The notes: generated by a model not told the origin, from the letters alone. A stretch of DNA of 64,000 bases from Sthenelais limicola (GCA_942159475.1 OW804097.1:53154986-53218985), one strand, 5' to 3'; shown: positions 42,201-56,438, counted from the first letter of the stretch. Numbers and translations: made by a program.

Positions 42201-45200
42201 CAGGGACCAAGTGAAATCTCCCTGTTAAATTACATCTTTTTTAACCGTGGCTCATTGAGGCATAAAGTTTCTGAAACAAGGAGATAAGAGGCCTCCAAAT
42301 CAGGGAGTTCAAGTATCCATATGAAGTACATATAAAATGCCAGGGGTGCCTGGGGTTGCATACCTGCCACATGAACAATTCCATACTTGGCAATATCTCT
42401 GTACTCTGTCTCGGGGTCATTCCGACATGCGTCCTGAAAAGTAAAAGTCAAGATTAACCCTAGAGTAAATATTTATAGGACCTTAGGTTTTAATTTAACA
42501 TAAATTAAAACATGTCGAGTCAAATGCCTATTACCTATTAGCGTGTGGAAAGTTCAAAACGGAGAATCAATTGAAAGGGCATTTTACGAGTAGGTTAGTT
42601 TTTTCCGTCAAAATTAAACTAAAATCTTGACGAAATATCCAATATTATGTTTCCCTCATTCTTGAAATGCATAAATAAGACTTGGAATATGAGATGAAAT
42701 TTATATATGTATGGTCAATCCTCACGAAATCGGGGCAATGGGTGATTTCAGAAGTTATTTTTTCAAACTTCTCAGAATTAGGAAATATTTCTGCATTGAT
42801 AAATAGGGTATTTGGGGAATGTAACCTGAAAATCGCTACTGGATTGGATGAATATTTCTCTCCCAGCATCAATTTGAATTTTAAACTTATTGTTTTCCTA
42901 GGTGCCAACGTCGGGGTAAGCTTTGTTGATTTATCAACTAACACTATGAGGAATTAATGCCCACCAAGAAATTGCTTTTACAATTAAACCCTTCCCCACA
43001 AATTGGATAATATATTCAATGAGTTTTGAGAGGATCTGTAATGTGTAGAGGTTTGAAAAACTTGAAAGAAAATGCCCGATGTTGGCACCCCACCCCGATG
43101 TAGGCACCCCACCCCCGATGTAGGCACCCAACCCCCGACGTAGGCACCCCATCCCCGACGTAGGCACCTATCTCAATCATTCACAAAAATGGCAGGAAAA
43201 CATTTAGGTATTTTTCTATACATCCTGAAGTCATCCCACTGAGAATCATATGTATCTTTTTAGGACTAATTAGAGTATATTAAGCCTACTTGCTGCCTCC
43301 ATGGGCCTACATTAGAATGGGGCCTACGTCGGGGGTGCCTATGTCGGGGGAGGGGTGCCTACGTCGGGCAAGGTTTTCTGGCCATTTGGTCAAATATTTT
43401 CCACACATACTGTTCATATGCTCAGAATTTGAAGTCGTTAATATTACACATTGTTCAATAGAAAAAAACAGCTTAAAAGTAGAATAGTAACAGAATAATT
43501 AAATAAATTGCATCCCGACGTAGGCACCTGCAGATTTTAGCCAAATTAATTTCTCTTCAAAAGAATCTGACTACCATTACAAGTTAAAGAGACTGCCACT
43601 CAAGTTTGATTTTTCCATTTCATGAATATTATTGGCTTTACATGCATATCATAGTTACCCCTGTTGGGGGTTGATTTTATATATTTTTTTACAGACTTTA
43701 CTGCCCCGACGTAGGCACCCTGTGATTTTAGCCAATTTTTTAAGCCAAAAAGTGGCAATTAAAATTATATCTCCTATATTTTCCCTAGAATTTAAAAAAA
43801 AAAACGCCTAGTAAATTGCCGGATACCCTTTTTGAGGTAGAAATTTTGATATAAATTCATCATTTTGAATGTCTACGTTCTCATTTTATTTATTTCAGGT
43901 TTTGAAAACGTCAATTTTCAGCTATATTTTACCATTTTATTTACAAAATACACATTTTTAGATTGATAAACCATATATGGTAGGAAAGCTCGAAGTGGGA
44001 TATAAGAGATGAGAGTTAAAAATAAACAAAAAAAATAAAAATGTATCCTCAGTGAACCTTGGAATCCAAAAACACTGACTGCCCCCATTTCGTGAGAATC
44101 GACCGTATAATATTTTCTATACAAACGAAAATGAGTCACTGACAGCTCTAGATCTATCTATGCAAACGTTGAAGAAAATCAATCAATCAATCGTCTTACA
44201 TGGGACGGAGATCCAAGTTCTTTTTCAAAGTCTTCGTCTATAAGGCCGTCGGGGGTTATAGCCCCCTTCCTAAACGTCGTACCCGCTTCTTCCTCTTCTC
44301 TGGCGAGCTCTGCAAAAATAACAAAATGATTGGTAAATATTCGTATATTCAATGTGATGATGACTTAAAAGTCTAGTCTAAGGGACCCCCTGGAAGAGCT
44401 GTGGCTCCCACAGAAGAGGACCGACCCATTTCCGATGTAAATTATCTATATTTTTATCATGTACTGTCTTCGGAAATAAACAATATACACACAGGTTTAA
44501 CTGATTTGTATATTCATTAATTTGACACAGCATGAATCCAATACAGTGATAGCAATGCTCTGTTCTTCAAATCGCACTTCTTTTTCTCTGAAACTTCTAT
44601 TTCCAATAAAAAAAGAAACTAATTCTGTATACATGAATATATAAACGATGGGAGAGGCTCTCCTATTGGCTTCAGTGCTACGTTCTTTATACGTTAACAA
44701 TTTTAATCAGAAGACATGTTCACCATGGATAATGAAACAGATGTAAGACAGTCGTTTATAATAGTCCTTTAACTTGTATTTACCTCAAAATTAGCTTGAA
44801 TATTTCCTTTAAACAATTATTCTTAATTCACAGAGTCAATAAGTTATCGTGTGCTACCCAATAACCATAGATAAGCCACTTCAAAGTCCTAGTGACAATG
44901 AAAGACGTACATCTTGGATAATGGGAAATAGGCAAATCACCTAATCAGAAACCTTCAAGTGGAGGCACATATATATGTTTAGATAAATACCATACACCAT
45001 AATTAAAGCACATATCTTGCACAACAGAGATGTCTTTATATGAAATGCCTTCTGTAAGGTAAAAAGACCTCTTCGTTTAGCAGGGAATAACTGGAAATAC
45101 GGGAAATATGTACCTGTCCACTGCAACTGCTGTATTTCCCCGAAATACACAACAGAAATGCATGTTGTGCAACAGCACTATTTTTCCAAAATATCTAATG

Positions 45201-48200
45201 TGGATATACATATAATGTATAAACATAAAGCATCACAATGATTATATTTCGAATCTTGATAAATCCTGGCATAATATAAAAGCATTAGACAAATGTAGAT
45301 CTGTTAAATAGATAACCAAATACTTAATACCTATACAAAATATAGATACCGGTAAGCTCTAAGGCTTTCCTATCAACCACTCAAAGTACATAACCACGAA
45401 GCTCAAAGGAACATTTTCCTTATCACCAGGAGGTGCTTTCCACATTTAAAATAAAATAAAGATAATATCTAAGGCTTCCATATCAACCACTCAAAGCACA
45501 TTGACACGAAACACAAAGGAATATTTTCCTCATCACCAGGAGGTGCATTCCTGTTTAAGCTGAGTAATTCGTTTGAATACGTTTGAAAAGACCCACATCA
45601 AACAATATCTTAAATATTCCATATTGTTTATCTACAAAATTAAGTTTCCTTCCAGGATTGACATAAACTTAAGAGTTGATCTATTTGTCATTCAATAAAC
45701 AAGTAAAAAATCGACCAGCGCCAAAAAAAGAAACCCAAAATAAATTTATTTTTGTCCCTAAATAACAGGAGGGGATACAAGGTAATACACCTACCTTCTC
45801 CCCACACCAAAGAATTTGAACCAAAACAGAAATGTACCAAAATACATCTTTTTCTGTCACAACACCATGCTGTTTACTATACACAATATCTGAAAGAGGA
45901 GACGGTTAATGATTCCTAGAATTATGTAGGAGCATAAACATTGACATTTGACTATTTTTCCAACATCACGGTCATAAGAAGGGCTTTGAACCCAAAGCAC
46001 ATATGATGACGCAGCACGAGGCAAGCTGATACGATTGGGAACCCGAATTCATCCCTAATCACCAAGGAAACAGCCCAGTACAAACCCAATCACTGTGTTA
46101 GAGAAACAGCGTCACTGTTGCCAAGGTAACGCTTGAGGGTTGTTAAGGGATGAGGTGATGGCGGCGGAGGTGGTGGTGGTGAGGGAGTGAGTGGGCGGGT
46201 ATCCAGGGAGGCAGAGATGGGGAGAGAGAAAGACATTGAACCAAGGATTGCAAGGCTAAGCAGCGTTTTCCTCCTGCTGATGACCTTAAATATAGGTTCC
46301 CAATACATCTCGCTTGTGAGCATATGAGCAGTTGTTGTGTACTTGTACCTCCTTTTGGGTTTACCATTTTTAAATCTTTAAAATACTAAGTAATATTCCT
46401 ATTTTAACTGTTAATACCGTTATATACTGCTATATTCCAGCAATTATGTAGTGTAACACTCCATGGATCCCGTCCCTAATCCGTTCGTCGAAAATATACA
46501 GAAATATGCTGTCAATTTAGGAAAGGTATTTACAAAGTATGTTCTTTTTATTTCTAGTCGCAATGAAAGGATTAATCATAGCTTTGTACTTTAGTTTTAC
46601 ACATATTTCTTTGATTACATAAAGAAAGAGCAGAAATTAATGACCTGACAAATATCAAAATATGTTGGACATGGTCAATTACAGCTACTGAATATACTGA
46701 CACTGTTATGTTTGTTTGATTTCCTTGCATGTCTGAAGGATTTAAGAAAACCGCCAATTACGAGTCTCAATGATGGATACCATTCTTGTAGAAAAACATG
46801 GCATCCCAAAACAACACCACCACATGACTAAAGAATAATGGAAATATTTATTTTGTTTAAACTGTATTGTAGTATTTTTAAAATATGCAGCGGGTTAGGG
46901 CATACCCTTCATACATATACATATACATATTTCAGTATAAGATACATGTGCATATCTTAAATAAAATACTAACATTTTAGGGAATATCAGTTGAGAAACT
47001 CTCGGGTAAAAGTGTACCTTAGGTAAAAGTGCACATATAAAGCGAACCCGTATGTTCTTTGGTTGTAAAAGATAACTGGAAACAATACTGTACTTTAGAG
47101 GAAATCACACGGAATATAAAGGCAGCTATAGATCGGGGCAGAACCCATAACATATCTCTGGCTACTGCACTCGAATAACAACTAAGAGAGTGCGTTGGAC
47201 AGATCTATGTGTGTTGCAATAACGGTAAACATACCCACCTTATATTGGGTAAAATTGAAAAAAGTTTCAATCCAACCCTTTTCAACATAAACATCTATGT
47301 GATGATGAGAGAGGAGGGAAGTGGCTGTCTAGTTCAGAGGGTAGTACAAAGCCCAGTGTTAGTATACAGTTTTATATTGCCTGGCATCTGTTAATAAAAG
47401 CACTGGCCAGGGTTATGGGGGCTGATACCACTCTCATATGTTCCCATGAGTAAGATGTCACAAATGGAGTTCCCATGTTCTTTAATCCAACACCTTGACC
47501 AGCTTGGGTTTTTTTGTAATATTGATAGCGAAGCCTGTAGGAAAATGACTATCTACAAAATCTACAATCCAACACTGCTGATCGTTAATTTAGAAATGAA
47601 AAAAAAAGAATGTTATATTCAGGTATGTTTATCGAAGGCACTCTCGATAGCTAGTTGTTGTTTTCTTTGTATCCAGATATTCTTTGCTAAATTATATAAA
47701 AATCTAAAATTGTTCCAATTATTGAAAATTTTGAATTCATAAATTTTCACCAATGTTGAAAGGTGCATTACCACATTATTTTTCTTCGAGGCAAAATTAT
47801 TATTTCTCTCATTTGATACACCTTGCCTACACAGAAAGTGGTAACATTTCTATTCCCTTGCATAACAGTGGCCAGTGCTGTTGGCCTTAAAATCTATCTC
47901 CCTCTGCCCCCTAAAAATAACATTTCCACTAACAGATTGTGATGAATAAATACCATTTTGGCTGCTCCGTCCCAAATATGAGACTAAGCCAAACGAAAGT
48001 ATTTCAATTCAGTCCATAATTTATATTCTAAATTCACTCCAAAATTAATTATTTAAATTGAATTGATAGACTTTGAACAATCTAAGGGCAAAGGTTGACG
48101 AAAGAACTTGCTTGGATTAGTATATTAGGAAATATATTTCATCTCACTACATAAATAGAATTTAACAGACCGAGGTCTAATCTCATTTTTAAAATGCAAT

Positions 48201-48468
48201 AAAACCGATATCTCATAGTATATATCGTTCACAAAGAAATGTTAGTAATTTGTTTATTACATAATCCTTTACCGCCACAATTTTCTAGTTATTATTAACT
48301 ACCCAAGCAGAGTAAAGACCATCTCGTAGTATTAGCAAGATGTCGGTAATAAACATACTGTATACCTTTGCCTGACATGTAGGCCAGGAGGTCGTTTTGG
48401 GAGGTAATATTAGGTAAATAGGGTCCACTACCTTCCTCGGCCTCCAACTCAGCTGCTGTTGTTGCCAT
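33214..48468 (-). CDS. ARHGAP1: p50RhoGAP/ARHGAP1-like: CRAL-TRIO (BCH) plus RhoGAP protein (13 exons, 447 aa)
   Basis: GTPase-activating protein for Rho/Cdc42 family members at membranes and in cytosol. Exons in order: 48468-48366, 44309-44200, 42433-42364, 41716-41629, 40815-40684, 40439-40353, 40013-39915, 37010-36909, 36047-35977, 35688-35611, 34525-34397, 33775-33669, 33381-33214. All introns are GT-AG and the phases join to 1,344 bases. Residues ~75-235 form the CRAL-TRIO/BCH domain ([45 protein letters not shown]). A Pro-containing linker covers about 230-264. RhoGAP follows, with arginine finger R296 in GIFRRSAN, K333 in ILKSFLRQL and N406 in [12 protein letters not shown]. Human ARHGAP1 is 439 residues with the same order. 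The ATG exon has an acceptor-like TGTTTAG at 48532, so a 5' untranslated exon probably lies upstream. Confidence 0.94.
35194..35313. mobile_element. 120-bp palindromic MITE in a RhoGAP intron
   Basis: Begins ACAGAACTACCCC and ends with its near complement GGGGTGTTCTGT. The two halves pair almost throughout (GAATA...ACCGATGACG against CGTCATGGGTGAATA; centre GGGGCGG against CCGCCCC-like). It is far more GC-rich than the intron around it, so recent arrival is likely. No coding capacity. Confidence 0.8.
37011..39914 (-). other. RhoGAP intron 7 (2.9 kb)
   Basis: No exon or element is recognised inside. A purine-rich tract lies at 38925-39005 (GAGGAAGAGGAGAAGGAGAC then G-rich). The ORFs here are short and non-conserved in appearance. 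Confidence 0.5.
40023..40080 (-). repeat. 29-bp exact tandem duplication over a splice acceptor region
   Basis: Two identical 29-base units. In the transcript sense they lie just upstream of the acceptor at 40014, so the pyrimidine-rich stretch (TATTTTTTCT) and any branch point within it are present twice. Confidence 0.9.
41248..41574. mobile_element. tRNA-related inverted SINE-like element in a RhoGAP intron
   Basis: TTTTTTACCAGGAC at about 41315-41330 pairs with GTCCTGGTAAAAAA at 41559-41573, and similarity between the arms continues for about 80 bases (ACCTGGGTGGAGGAAGTGAAAT against the complement of the right arm). On the minus strand the centre reads GGCCGAGTGGTCTAAAGCGC, like the A box/D arm of a tRNA-Leu or tRNA-Ser. 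On the plus strand GGGTTTGAACCC resembles a B box. A further fragment of the tRNA-like block lies at 41248-41290. I infer two SINE-like copies joined head to head. Confidence 0.55.
43072..43725. repeat. Scattered and inverted minisatellite, CCCGACGTAGGCACC motif
   Basis: Five close units at 43072-43170 read CC(C)GA(C/T)GTAGGCACC. Three units in inverse orientation lie at 43303-43370. Single units at 43512-43530 and 43703-43722 are each followed by a similar GATTTTAGCCAA block. Lies in the RhoGAP intron between 42434 and 44199. The open frames on both strands here are products of the repeat. Confidence 0.8.
45358..45553. repeat. ~110-bp diverged tandem duplication in RhoGAP intron 1
   Basis: The block containing CTATCAACCACTCAAAG and TCACCAGGAGGTGC occurs at 45358-45440 and again at 45468-45552, about 85-90 percent similar by eye. 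No gene. Confidence 0.8.
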
Positions 48469-48531
48469 GGAAACGTCGCCAACAAAGGAGCAAGAAATTG
48501 ACACAACATGTTTAACTTCAAATTTTCTAAA

Positions 48532-51480
48532 CACAAAACAATTTTTTTATAGTTAGCTTCAATACCAAACGTCTCTTATAGTAACTCGGGTTAAAGCTGT
48601 TATGGAAATTATATTGTTGTTGTTGTTGTTGTTACATACAGGGAGGTATAGGCCTACACATACAGGAAGGTATGTGCACACAAAGTTCCTGACTTCAAGA
48701 ATAAGTTCACAATGTGAAGCATATATGCTCCGGAGTTAGTGGAATGTATTAATCTTTTTAAAAAGGTGTATGTATTTGTTATAGGGTTCAACAAATTAAT
48801 ATATAATATGTATTATCATTGGTTAAGACAGAGTCTGAGAGTTTTGAGTTACATGTGAATGTATGTATTTGGTACATAGAAAGCGAATAAGTGCTGCCAC
48901 ATTCGGACAAAGTTTGGTGTATATCTACAATTAGATATGACGATATCCCCACAAACCATTGTCTAGTTCAAATGCACAACCTACTAGACTAAGGAAACCA
49001 TACATTGCTACCCTAAAAGAACAAGGGAAAATGGTACAGGCTGGATCATATGTAAATGTCATATCACCAGGTAAAATAAATTATAATAACTAAAAATGCT
49101 TGGTTGTAGTAGCCAAATGGGTACACCTCATCCATCTAATTCCAATGTAGAGGTTCTCTTTGACATCATTCAGGTTCAGGGAGTGGCAAACGCAATTCCA
49201 CTCAAAACTCAAAACCTGTATATTGATTGATTAATAGTATATTCATTTCTTGCAAGGGTATAATATTGGCAATGGGACGTAAGGACATTTACGAGGTTTT
49301 ATTTATGAGTTTTCATAAAAATTGTATGGAACATTAAAAAATACATGACCAGTCTACTGCTTATGCACAACGATGAAACTAGTTCTTCTTGTCCATACCC
49401 TGAATATCCAGGGTGAGTGCATTCATCACAATTGGACAGAACGGACTGACAAGAATTAATCAAAAACCTTTCATTTCATTCTCTAACTATATGATTGAAA
49501 CCAACAGGTAACTGGCACCGATATAGAAAGTGTTGAAGAAATGCCAATGTCAATGCCCGAACATAGGTAATATAAATGAAGTGATGTCATTTGTACTAAC
49601 TAATGCAAGTCATCATTGGTCACAAGCCAGACAGCCCTATCTTGCGTCATATGGATTCTTCAGATTAACAGAGAGTCAGGTATTATACTATATAACAAGA
49701 GGTTGTCGTTGAACATATGACATCTTGAAAAGCTGGAGCATAAATCTCGCCTAGTTAACACGGTGTTTGGGAATGGGGAAAAGATGTGGTAAAATAGAAA
49801 ATCCGAATTCTCAAATCAAGGGAAATCCTAATGTCATATTAAAAATCTTAATAAAGGACTGTCATTTGAGTAAAAAAAACTAGTGTTCCTTATATATAAC
49901 AAGGGTTTATATCTGAAGATAGGTACTCTAATTCTAATATTAGTATCTTGCGTGAAATTTGTTTACTATGGATGATAGAGAGTCATTTATTTAACATCAA
50001 TTGCTATTTGCCTGTATATAGCGTGTCAAATAGACCCGTTTCACTAGAGCTAGGGTCTATAGTTATAGTATATACAATATAAATATGTCTGGGTATGAAT
50101 GGGATAGTATCTTCCATCATGAAACATGAATCGCATGTGCCATACTTCCCAGCGAAATCCACATGGAATCAGTGAACTAACAAAAAGTCTTCATTCTGCA
50201 AGGGATATATTACTATATCAAATCAGTAGCGACTCTTGAACCATCTTTAGACTGAGGCTAAGGGGATTAAGGAAGGGGGTTCATCATGATATAAATGTCT
50301 TTGTTACATATTCATATTTATTTGTTCTGTCAACTTAAATTGTGGCATGAATACATTTTGATGGGACAAGACATCAATTGAGCTCTTACATTGTGGATGT
50401 CACTATAGAATCCCAGTTTTAATCAGCCACTAATGAAAATGGAAATATATATTTATTATTTTAAATAATAAAACATTGTCCCCACTGATGACGGCGAAAA
50501 TATTTTTCTCTTTCCATATATAGAAAATATACATTCCTCTGGTATTTCATCTATATTCATGGAAGTGTCAGATGGACTGATTTTATCACTAATGATGGAT
50601 ACCAAAAATAAAGGCCCAGGAATACGGGGGATTAATTAATCGCAGTCCTCTCATTCTCAGCACACCAATCAAGCGGGGTAGGCTAATTATTCCAATTACT
50701 TTCTAAAGCTTTCTTCTCATTAAACATGTACTCATGCCGGGCTGCCATTCATTTAGGCTTGATTGGTTTGTCCTCAGGCGCGCCATTACAAATACTAAGG
50801 TATATATTATATCACATAGCCATTTGCTGCTATAACTTATGCCCTTCGGTTAGCTTATATGGCCCCCGGTTATTTTGCTTTTTAGCAGCAATGCGATTAA
50901 AATTCATATGTGTATATTATACACCCGAGCCATAAAAAAATCCCATCTGGCACATGCCAGCCCATTCTTCCGAATTAACAAATGTTCCAAAAGAAAATAA
51001 AAGACATCTATCAGATAGACATCTGATATATTTTTAATTTTATTATGCAGGCAACGAATTCTACATTTATTCCCTTTAATCCTTCAGTTGTCCCAATTTT
51101 ATTTTTATTTTCCTTTCTAAATTCCTTCAGCTTGGGATTAAATCTAAGTTACCAAAGTGTATATTGTATCAGATATATACAAAAACTCGTTTCGATTCCA
51201 TTCCATCTAGTACACTTCAGAAAGGTTGACCTTTTCGATTTTCCCCTATTATTACATTTTTCTTATAGGATTAAAATACAAACAAAATATAATTAAAAAA
51301 AACCACATAATATTGGAAGGACCTCCGGTGATAGTTTGTGAACCCTCAGATTACAGATAGATTATGGAATCTAATGTTAAGTTAGATTTAATGTATGATA
51401 CAGGGAAGGACGTTTAGTTGACAGATCTCAGGATGGTCCAAATAAAGGTAAAACTTCAGTTTCTATGAAGGCAGCACCAT
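48532..51480. other. Upstream region of the RhoGAP gene, no coding feature seen
   Basis: AT-rich sequence with a short (TTG)n run at 48613-48632. It probably contains 5' untranslated exon(s) or an intron of the RhoGAP gene, but these cannot be recognised without transcripts. Confidence 0.5.
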
Positions 51481-51504
51481 CATCTGTGTAGAGCAGCACT
51501 ATGC

Positions 51505-51950
51505 AGGGTAGAGTATGAGCTGAGAGAGTGATTGGGAGACAGACAGAGAGTCAGATAGACAATCAGAGGAGAGAGGCTGAGAGGGAAAGGAAGGAGAGGA
51601 AGAGAGGGAGAACGAGAAACGAGGGGAAATAAACCAGACAAAATGATAGACAGTGAGAGAAAGCAAGAGAGACACACACACATACAGAGGGAGTGAGGCG
51701 GAAATATAGATAGACAGACAGAGGGAGAACCAATCACCGAGAGGAGGGAGAGACACAGAGAGACAGAGAGAGAAAAGAGACAATGGCAAACAGGGCTAGA
51801 GATGGAAGGCAGGGAGAAAGCAGAAAGGGAGGAAAAAGACAGGTATGGGAGAGATAGAGACACGTGCACAAACACTCCGAAAAGCGGGGATTCTGAGAGA
51901 AAGAGAGACAGACAGTGGAGAGGCCGACGGAGGAGAGACAGACGGACAGC
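51505..51950 (+). repeat. Purine-rich (GAGA/GACA) low-complexity tract
   Basis: Nearly 450 bases dominated by G and A with recurrent GAGAGACAGA. It creates long Leu/Ser-rich open frames on the minus strand (up to 193 codons), which are composition artefacts. Confidence 0.9.
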
Positions 51951-52263
51951 CGTTATAAAAGTAGTTGAGTATGGTTGGGTCCGATTCCCTCTCCTCCTCC
52001 ACCTCCTGCTCCATCCACCATACTCATGATACTGGGTGATGTGGGTAGCTGAGTGTAGCATGTAAACTCAAGACATGCTCATTGGCACTGGAGGGGGACG
52101 ACCATCCATACTACTGTCTAGAGATCATGTAAAGCCCTTAGGGGATGGCTTACTCACATATATGTATATAAGGTCATTTCCTGACTCGCTACCACCGCAC
52201 TTTCATATTATATACATATATATGACTAACATGTCCACCTTGGGACATCATGACCAATGGTCA

Positions 52264-52352
52264 TAGGAATGGTCACGGTCAACCCAGTGGGTGATCCCAG
52301 TTATATTAGGAATGGTCACGGTCAATCCAGTGGGTGATCCCAGTTATATTAT
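52264..52352 (+). repeat. 44-bp tandem duplication
   Basis: Two copies of a unit containing GGAATGGTCACGGTCAA and GTGGGTGATCCCAGTTATAT differ by a single base. Confidence 0.9.
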
Positions 52353-55300
52353 AAGTTCTATTAATTTTTGTAGCTGATATGGTACCTGTAATAATATTTT
52401 GTTCACTAAACTCTTACTTTCAGAGGTCTAGTTCTATTAGTAATTGTGAATAAAATAATAATTTTCAGTTAGTGTAACTGGGAACGCAATAATAAGTGTC
52501 ACTCAAAGTGTAATTTCAAAACACAGATTTCTAAAGCTTGGACAGTTCCATACCGTGAGATACAATTTTTAAGTGACGATTAAAATGCCTTCGCTGTATT
52601 TCCCATTACAGAATCGTTAACTTTGAAATAGACCCTGCATATTTGATAAGTTTAAATGGACCTTTCGGTTCCCATTTGTGAGTTGTATACGGGTGTGTTG
52701 CAACACCATCACGACACTAATTAATTTGAGATCGCTGTCCTTCACATTGACTAATAATTTGCAAGCAAACTTGCACTATCTTCAATGCGCCCAAAAAACT
52801 GACCCCCCCCCCCCCCCATATATAGTATACTAGTACCCTATGTTGACATTTAATACAGTCCTTATAAATGCTATAAAAGAATCTGACTTTTTTATTTTCA
52901 GTTTTCTAAGTCTAAGTGCGGTATAACTCACTTTTCTAAGGGTCAGTTTAGACTTGCTTAAGAAAAGCCTTAAATCGCAAAAAGAAATCTGCCTATCGAC
53001 ATAGATATAGGTCAAATGTTAATCACAAAACATAAAGCGCTAAAGACCTAATATAAGGGCTATTTACAATAGTCAAATGTTACCAAAATAACATGATATC
53101 AAAATAAATATTCCCCCCACAAATTAGGTAAAACAGTGAAACAAAACGCCATGTAGAGGAGCTTGTGGGGGTTTGTACGATCACTGACATCCCTTAACTT
53201 AGAAATCCTTGACATACCCGAGTCGTAATGCGCTGTACGAAATATAGGTAAAAGGTGTAGATAGTTAGAGCATGTCTGTTTTCTTATAGGTTCTAGGAAA
53301 ACTACCAACATGGAAAACTATCAACAAGGGAAACTACCACTTGGAAAACCACCACCAATCGGGAATAAAATCGCCTGTCAATCACGTCTTTAAGTAGTTA
53401 TAATGTAATTGTATTATACAGGTGCTAATCATCCTGGTGGTAGTAGTCCTAGTAGGCATTTTCCAGCAGGTAATTTCGGGTTGATAGTTCCCCAGCTGGC
53501 ATATCCCCATAGCAATATAATTCTATTTGATGCAATTAGTGATTAGAATATTTCATCATATATTGTCACTGCTGTGACAGTAATATTCAACAATATTTAG
53601 CAGACAGGATCTCTGTACTGCATTGTATTATGTATATATAAGTAGGTGAAATGTGTGTAGCAATCACATTTGAGTACAATGTGTTTGAAAACAGTGAAGA
53701 CAATGTGTATGCAATGTGTCGAAGGAGGGGTTTGAAATAAAGAATATGTGCTTGGTATTGAATGCAAGTAAGTAATTGTGAGTGGAAAATGGAAACTTAT
53801 ACATATCGACTATTGTCTCTCAAGTTGCTCACCGTTTGTCATGTGTATACCAAGAATTCCAAGACTTGCCTTTTAAATAATAAAACACTAACTTACCTTG
53901 TACATCAAAAGCCAATATTGTTACGGGTCAAGACTGCTGAATAGAGAAAACATGTTGCTCCAACTGAGCGAGTTCAAGCCTTTACTCTAGGGAGCAAGAT
54001 CTGGCACGAGAAAATGTCATCAACCTCAAACTAACTTTCATCCACTCATCACATCAAAGACTTGGAAATGTAGATGAAACTTGGAGAGAAACCATCACAA
54101 GTCATTTCCACTCATGGCAGTAGTCAGGTATTTACATAAAGATTGAACATACGGTAATAGTTTCTTACATATGTTTATATACCGTACATACATGTATATC
54201 CATATATGCACGCATATATATGAAATGTGCAACACTTTGTGGTTCATCCTCTTAACTTCAAATCATATATATGTACATACATATATATGCGTGTATACGA
54301 ATGTGTATCTGTATTTTGTATACACACATATGAATTAGACATTATGTTGACAAAATATACGGTATACATTTTTAATGGACATGTTCCTTCGTGTCATCAA
54401 GTGATTGTTTCACCTCACTGAGATTTGAACTCGTGCCAAAGGGGAATTAGAATAAGAATTTTACCTGGTGCGGGAGCTACCTTGGCTAATGAGCAAGAAC
54501 AACCCATTAGCCTTCTGAGTTGGATGCTTTCTCCTCCAAATACATCGAAAAAGGAGTCTGCGATGAATATCAAAGATACATCCTTCGTCAGCTTGCTGAA
54601 TAAATCCCAGCGTGTTTTAATAATCTCAGAGCAATATCCAAATTCACCTGAGCAAAATGTCCAGGAAATATGCCCATTAAAGTCAAGGAATGAAAGGATT
54701 TAAAGCATGTCCTAGGTCCTAATCCCAGGTAACTATTGGCAGGATATTATCAGTGCCACCAAACTACAACATAAACAATCGTTATCCACGCTTGGTATCC
54801 AAGCAGAGTTCGAATCCACCGTGTAGTAAGTTAAACATGCTGTAGTTGTCGCTGTTATCAATAAGGTAATTCCAAAGGTAATAGACGGAGTAATCTAGAA
54901 GTGTAATCATAGCTCCAGCCTTTGGTATTGCTCTCTCAAACTAACCCATTCGGGGCATCACTGTGACTGGTGCTATTCTTAGCTGGACACAAGTCCATAT
55001 AGTTAAATAACACACAAATGTAACCAGAGGACCTTATGGTCAGTACCCATGTATATATAGTATACACACAAAGGATAAGACTCAGCACTTATTTTATACA
55101 GGGTATAGAAACTATAGCATGACCAAATGAGACCATTCTCCTCCACCATCTCCTTCCCTTGCCAAGTGACTCTCACAAATGACCCATACACACATATATG
55201 TTATACACACAGAATATTTTCTATCTTGACTCATGTACTTCATACACACATCCGCAAGTAGCATGTGTGTGTGTGTGTTGACATGCTTGACCACTTGGTA

Positions 55301-56438
55301 GGTAACTTTGCTTGCTCATAACCCCAGTTATGCCAACCCAGATTAGTGGAACCAAATTGGCATCGGTCCAGATGTCTCATTCCTAGTATTTCTTAGGCTG
55401 GGAAAAGCTATAATAATATAGCCTGCATAATTTAGGAAGATGGTGAATATTGTTAGCATGGATACATGTTAAATGTCTTGGCTCCTTTTCATTGTACTGT
55501 CCCAGCGGTGAGTTATATCCTTCGTTAAAAACCTAAGAAGTGAGTCAAAATCTTCCTATTATACATACATTAGTATTTAAAAGATGCCCATTGCTTTGTT
55601 AATCTAGCAAGGGAATATATAAACCTATATCCATAATATTTAAAATAAGGACCACCATTGAGGCGTTGACTCAGCGGTGGATTGTTTCATTATTCTTTGT
55701 CATATGAATTTAACATCCAGTTGGGCTTGAAATCCTCCCACTAATAAGGAGTTTATACCACTGAACTGTTTGACGAATAAAAGTTTCAACAACCATTATA
55801 AATTGGGGTTCATTTGCAAATTTTAAAAGTTTTCCAATATATTTCGTTTTATTGGGAGACCTTTGCAAAACTCTTCATACACTCTTTATGACTTATCTTA
55901 TATTGTATATAATATATTAAATAGGGGGTTCCATACACATTCATCTGAAACACCCTGATTCAAAACCTGATACAACCTAATGGAGATAATACATAACCAT
56001 ATTAACAGCGACCACAGAAGACAAATAGCCCATCGCGCCAATAATACATATGAATCACAAATATACAAACAATAGCAATGTCCCGCTGTGGTGGCAAGTA
56101 GGGTTAGATGTAATACCCCCGGGTTATTAGGACACATACAATGCCATGGTTTGACACTATAGAACAGTATACCCATTTATCAGATCTCTCTCTCTCTATA
56201 TATATATATATATAATATAGACAGAGAACCCTGTTAGGTTCACTCTGTTTCTCAATGTTATTTTATATCCATATCTAGAACTACCTGATATATAATTTTA
56301 TCGATGTGAAAAAACTCATTCAGAGCAATTTTATATTGTTATAAGTATTACCATCATTATATTATTATCATTCAGAGCAATGCAATGTTAAATAATAATA
56401 AATAAAAATGTTTATGGAAGGTTAGCTTTTATTCCCAG
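52353..56438. other. No gene recognised
   Basis: AT-rich sequence with a C tract at 52803-52817, many (TATA/CATA)n stretches and a (CT)n(TA)n run near 56187-56213. The plus-strand open frame at 54425-54703 (92 codons) has no recognisable motif and no supporting splice sites. Confidence 0.5.

Noticed and set aside
51480..52061. 193-codon Leu/Ser/Pro-rich open frame on the minus strand
   Set aside because: It is the complement of a GAGA/GACA purine tract; overlapping frames in all phases look alike and there is no start context, splice signal or domain.
54425..54703. 92-codon plus-strand frame
   Set aside because: Composition is not low-complexity, but no motif, splice signal or partner exon could be identified, so it is not reported as a gene.
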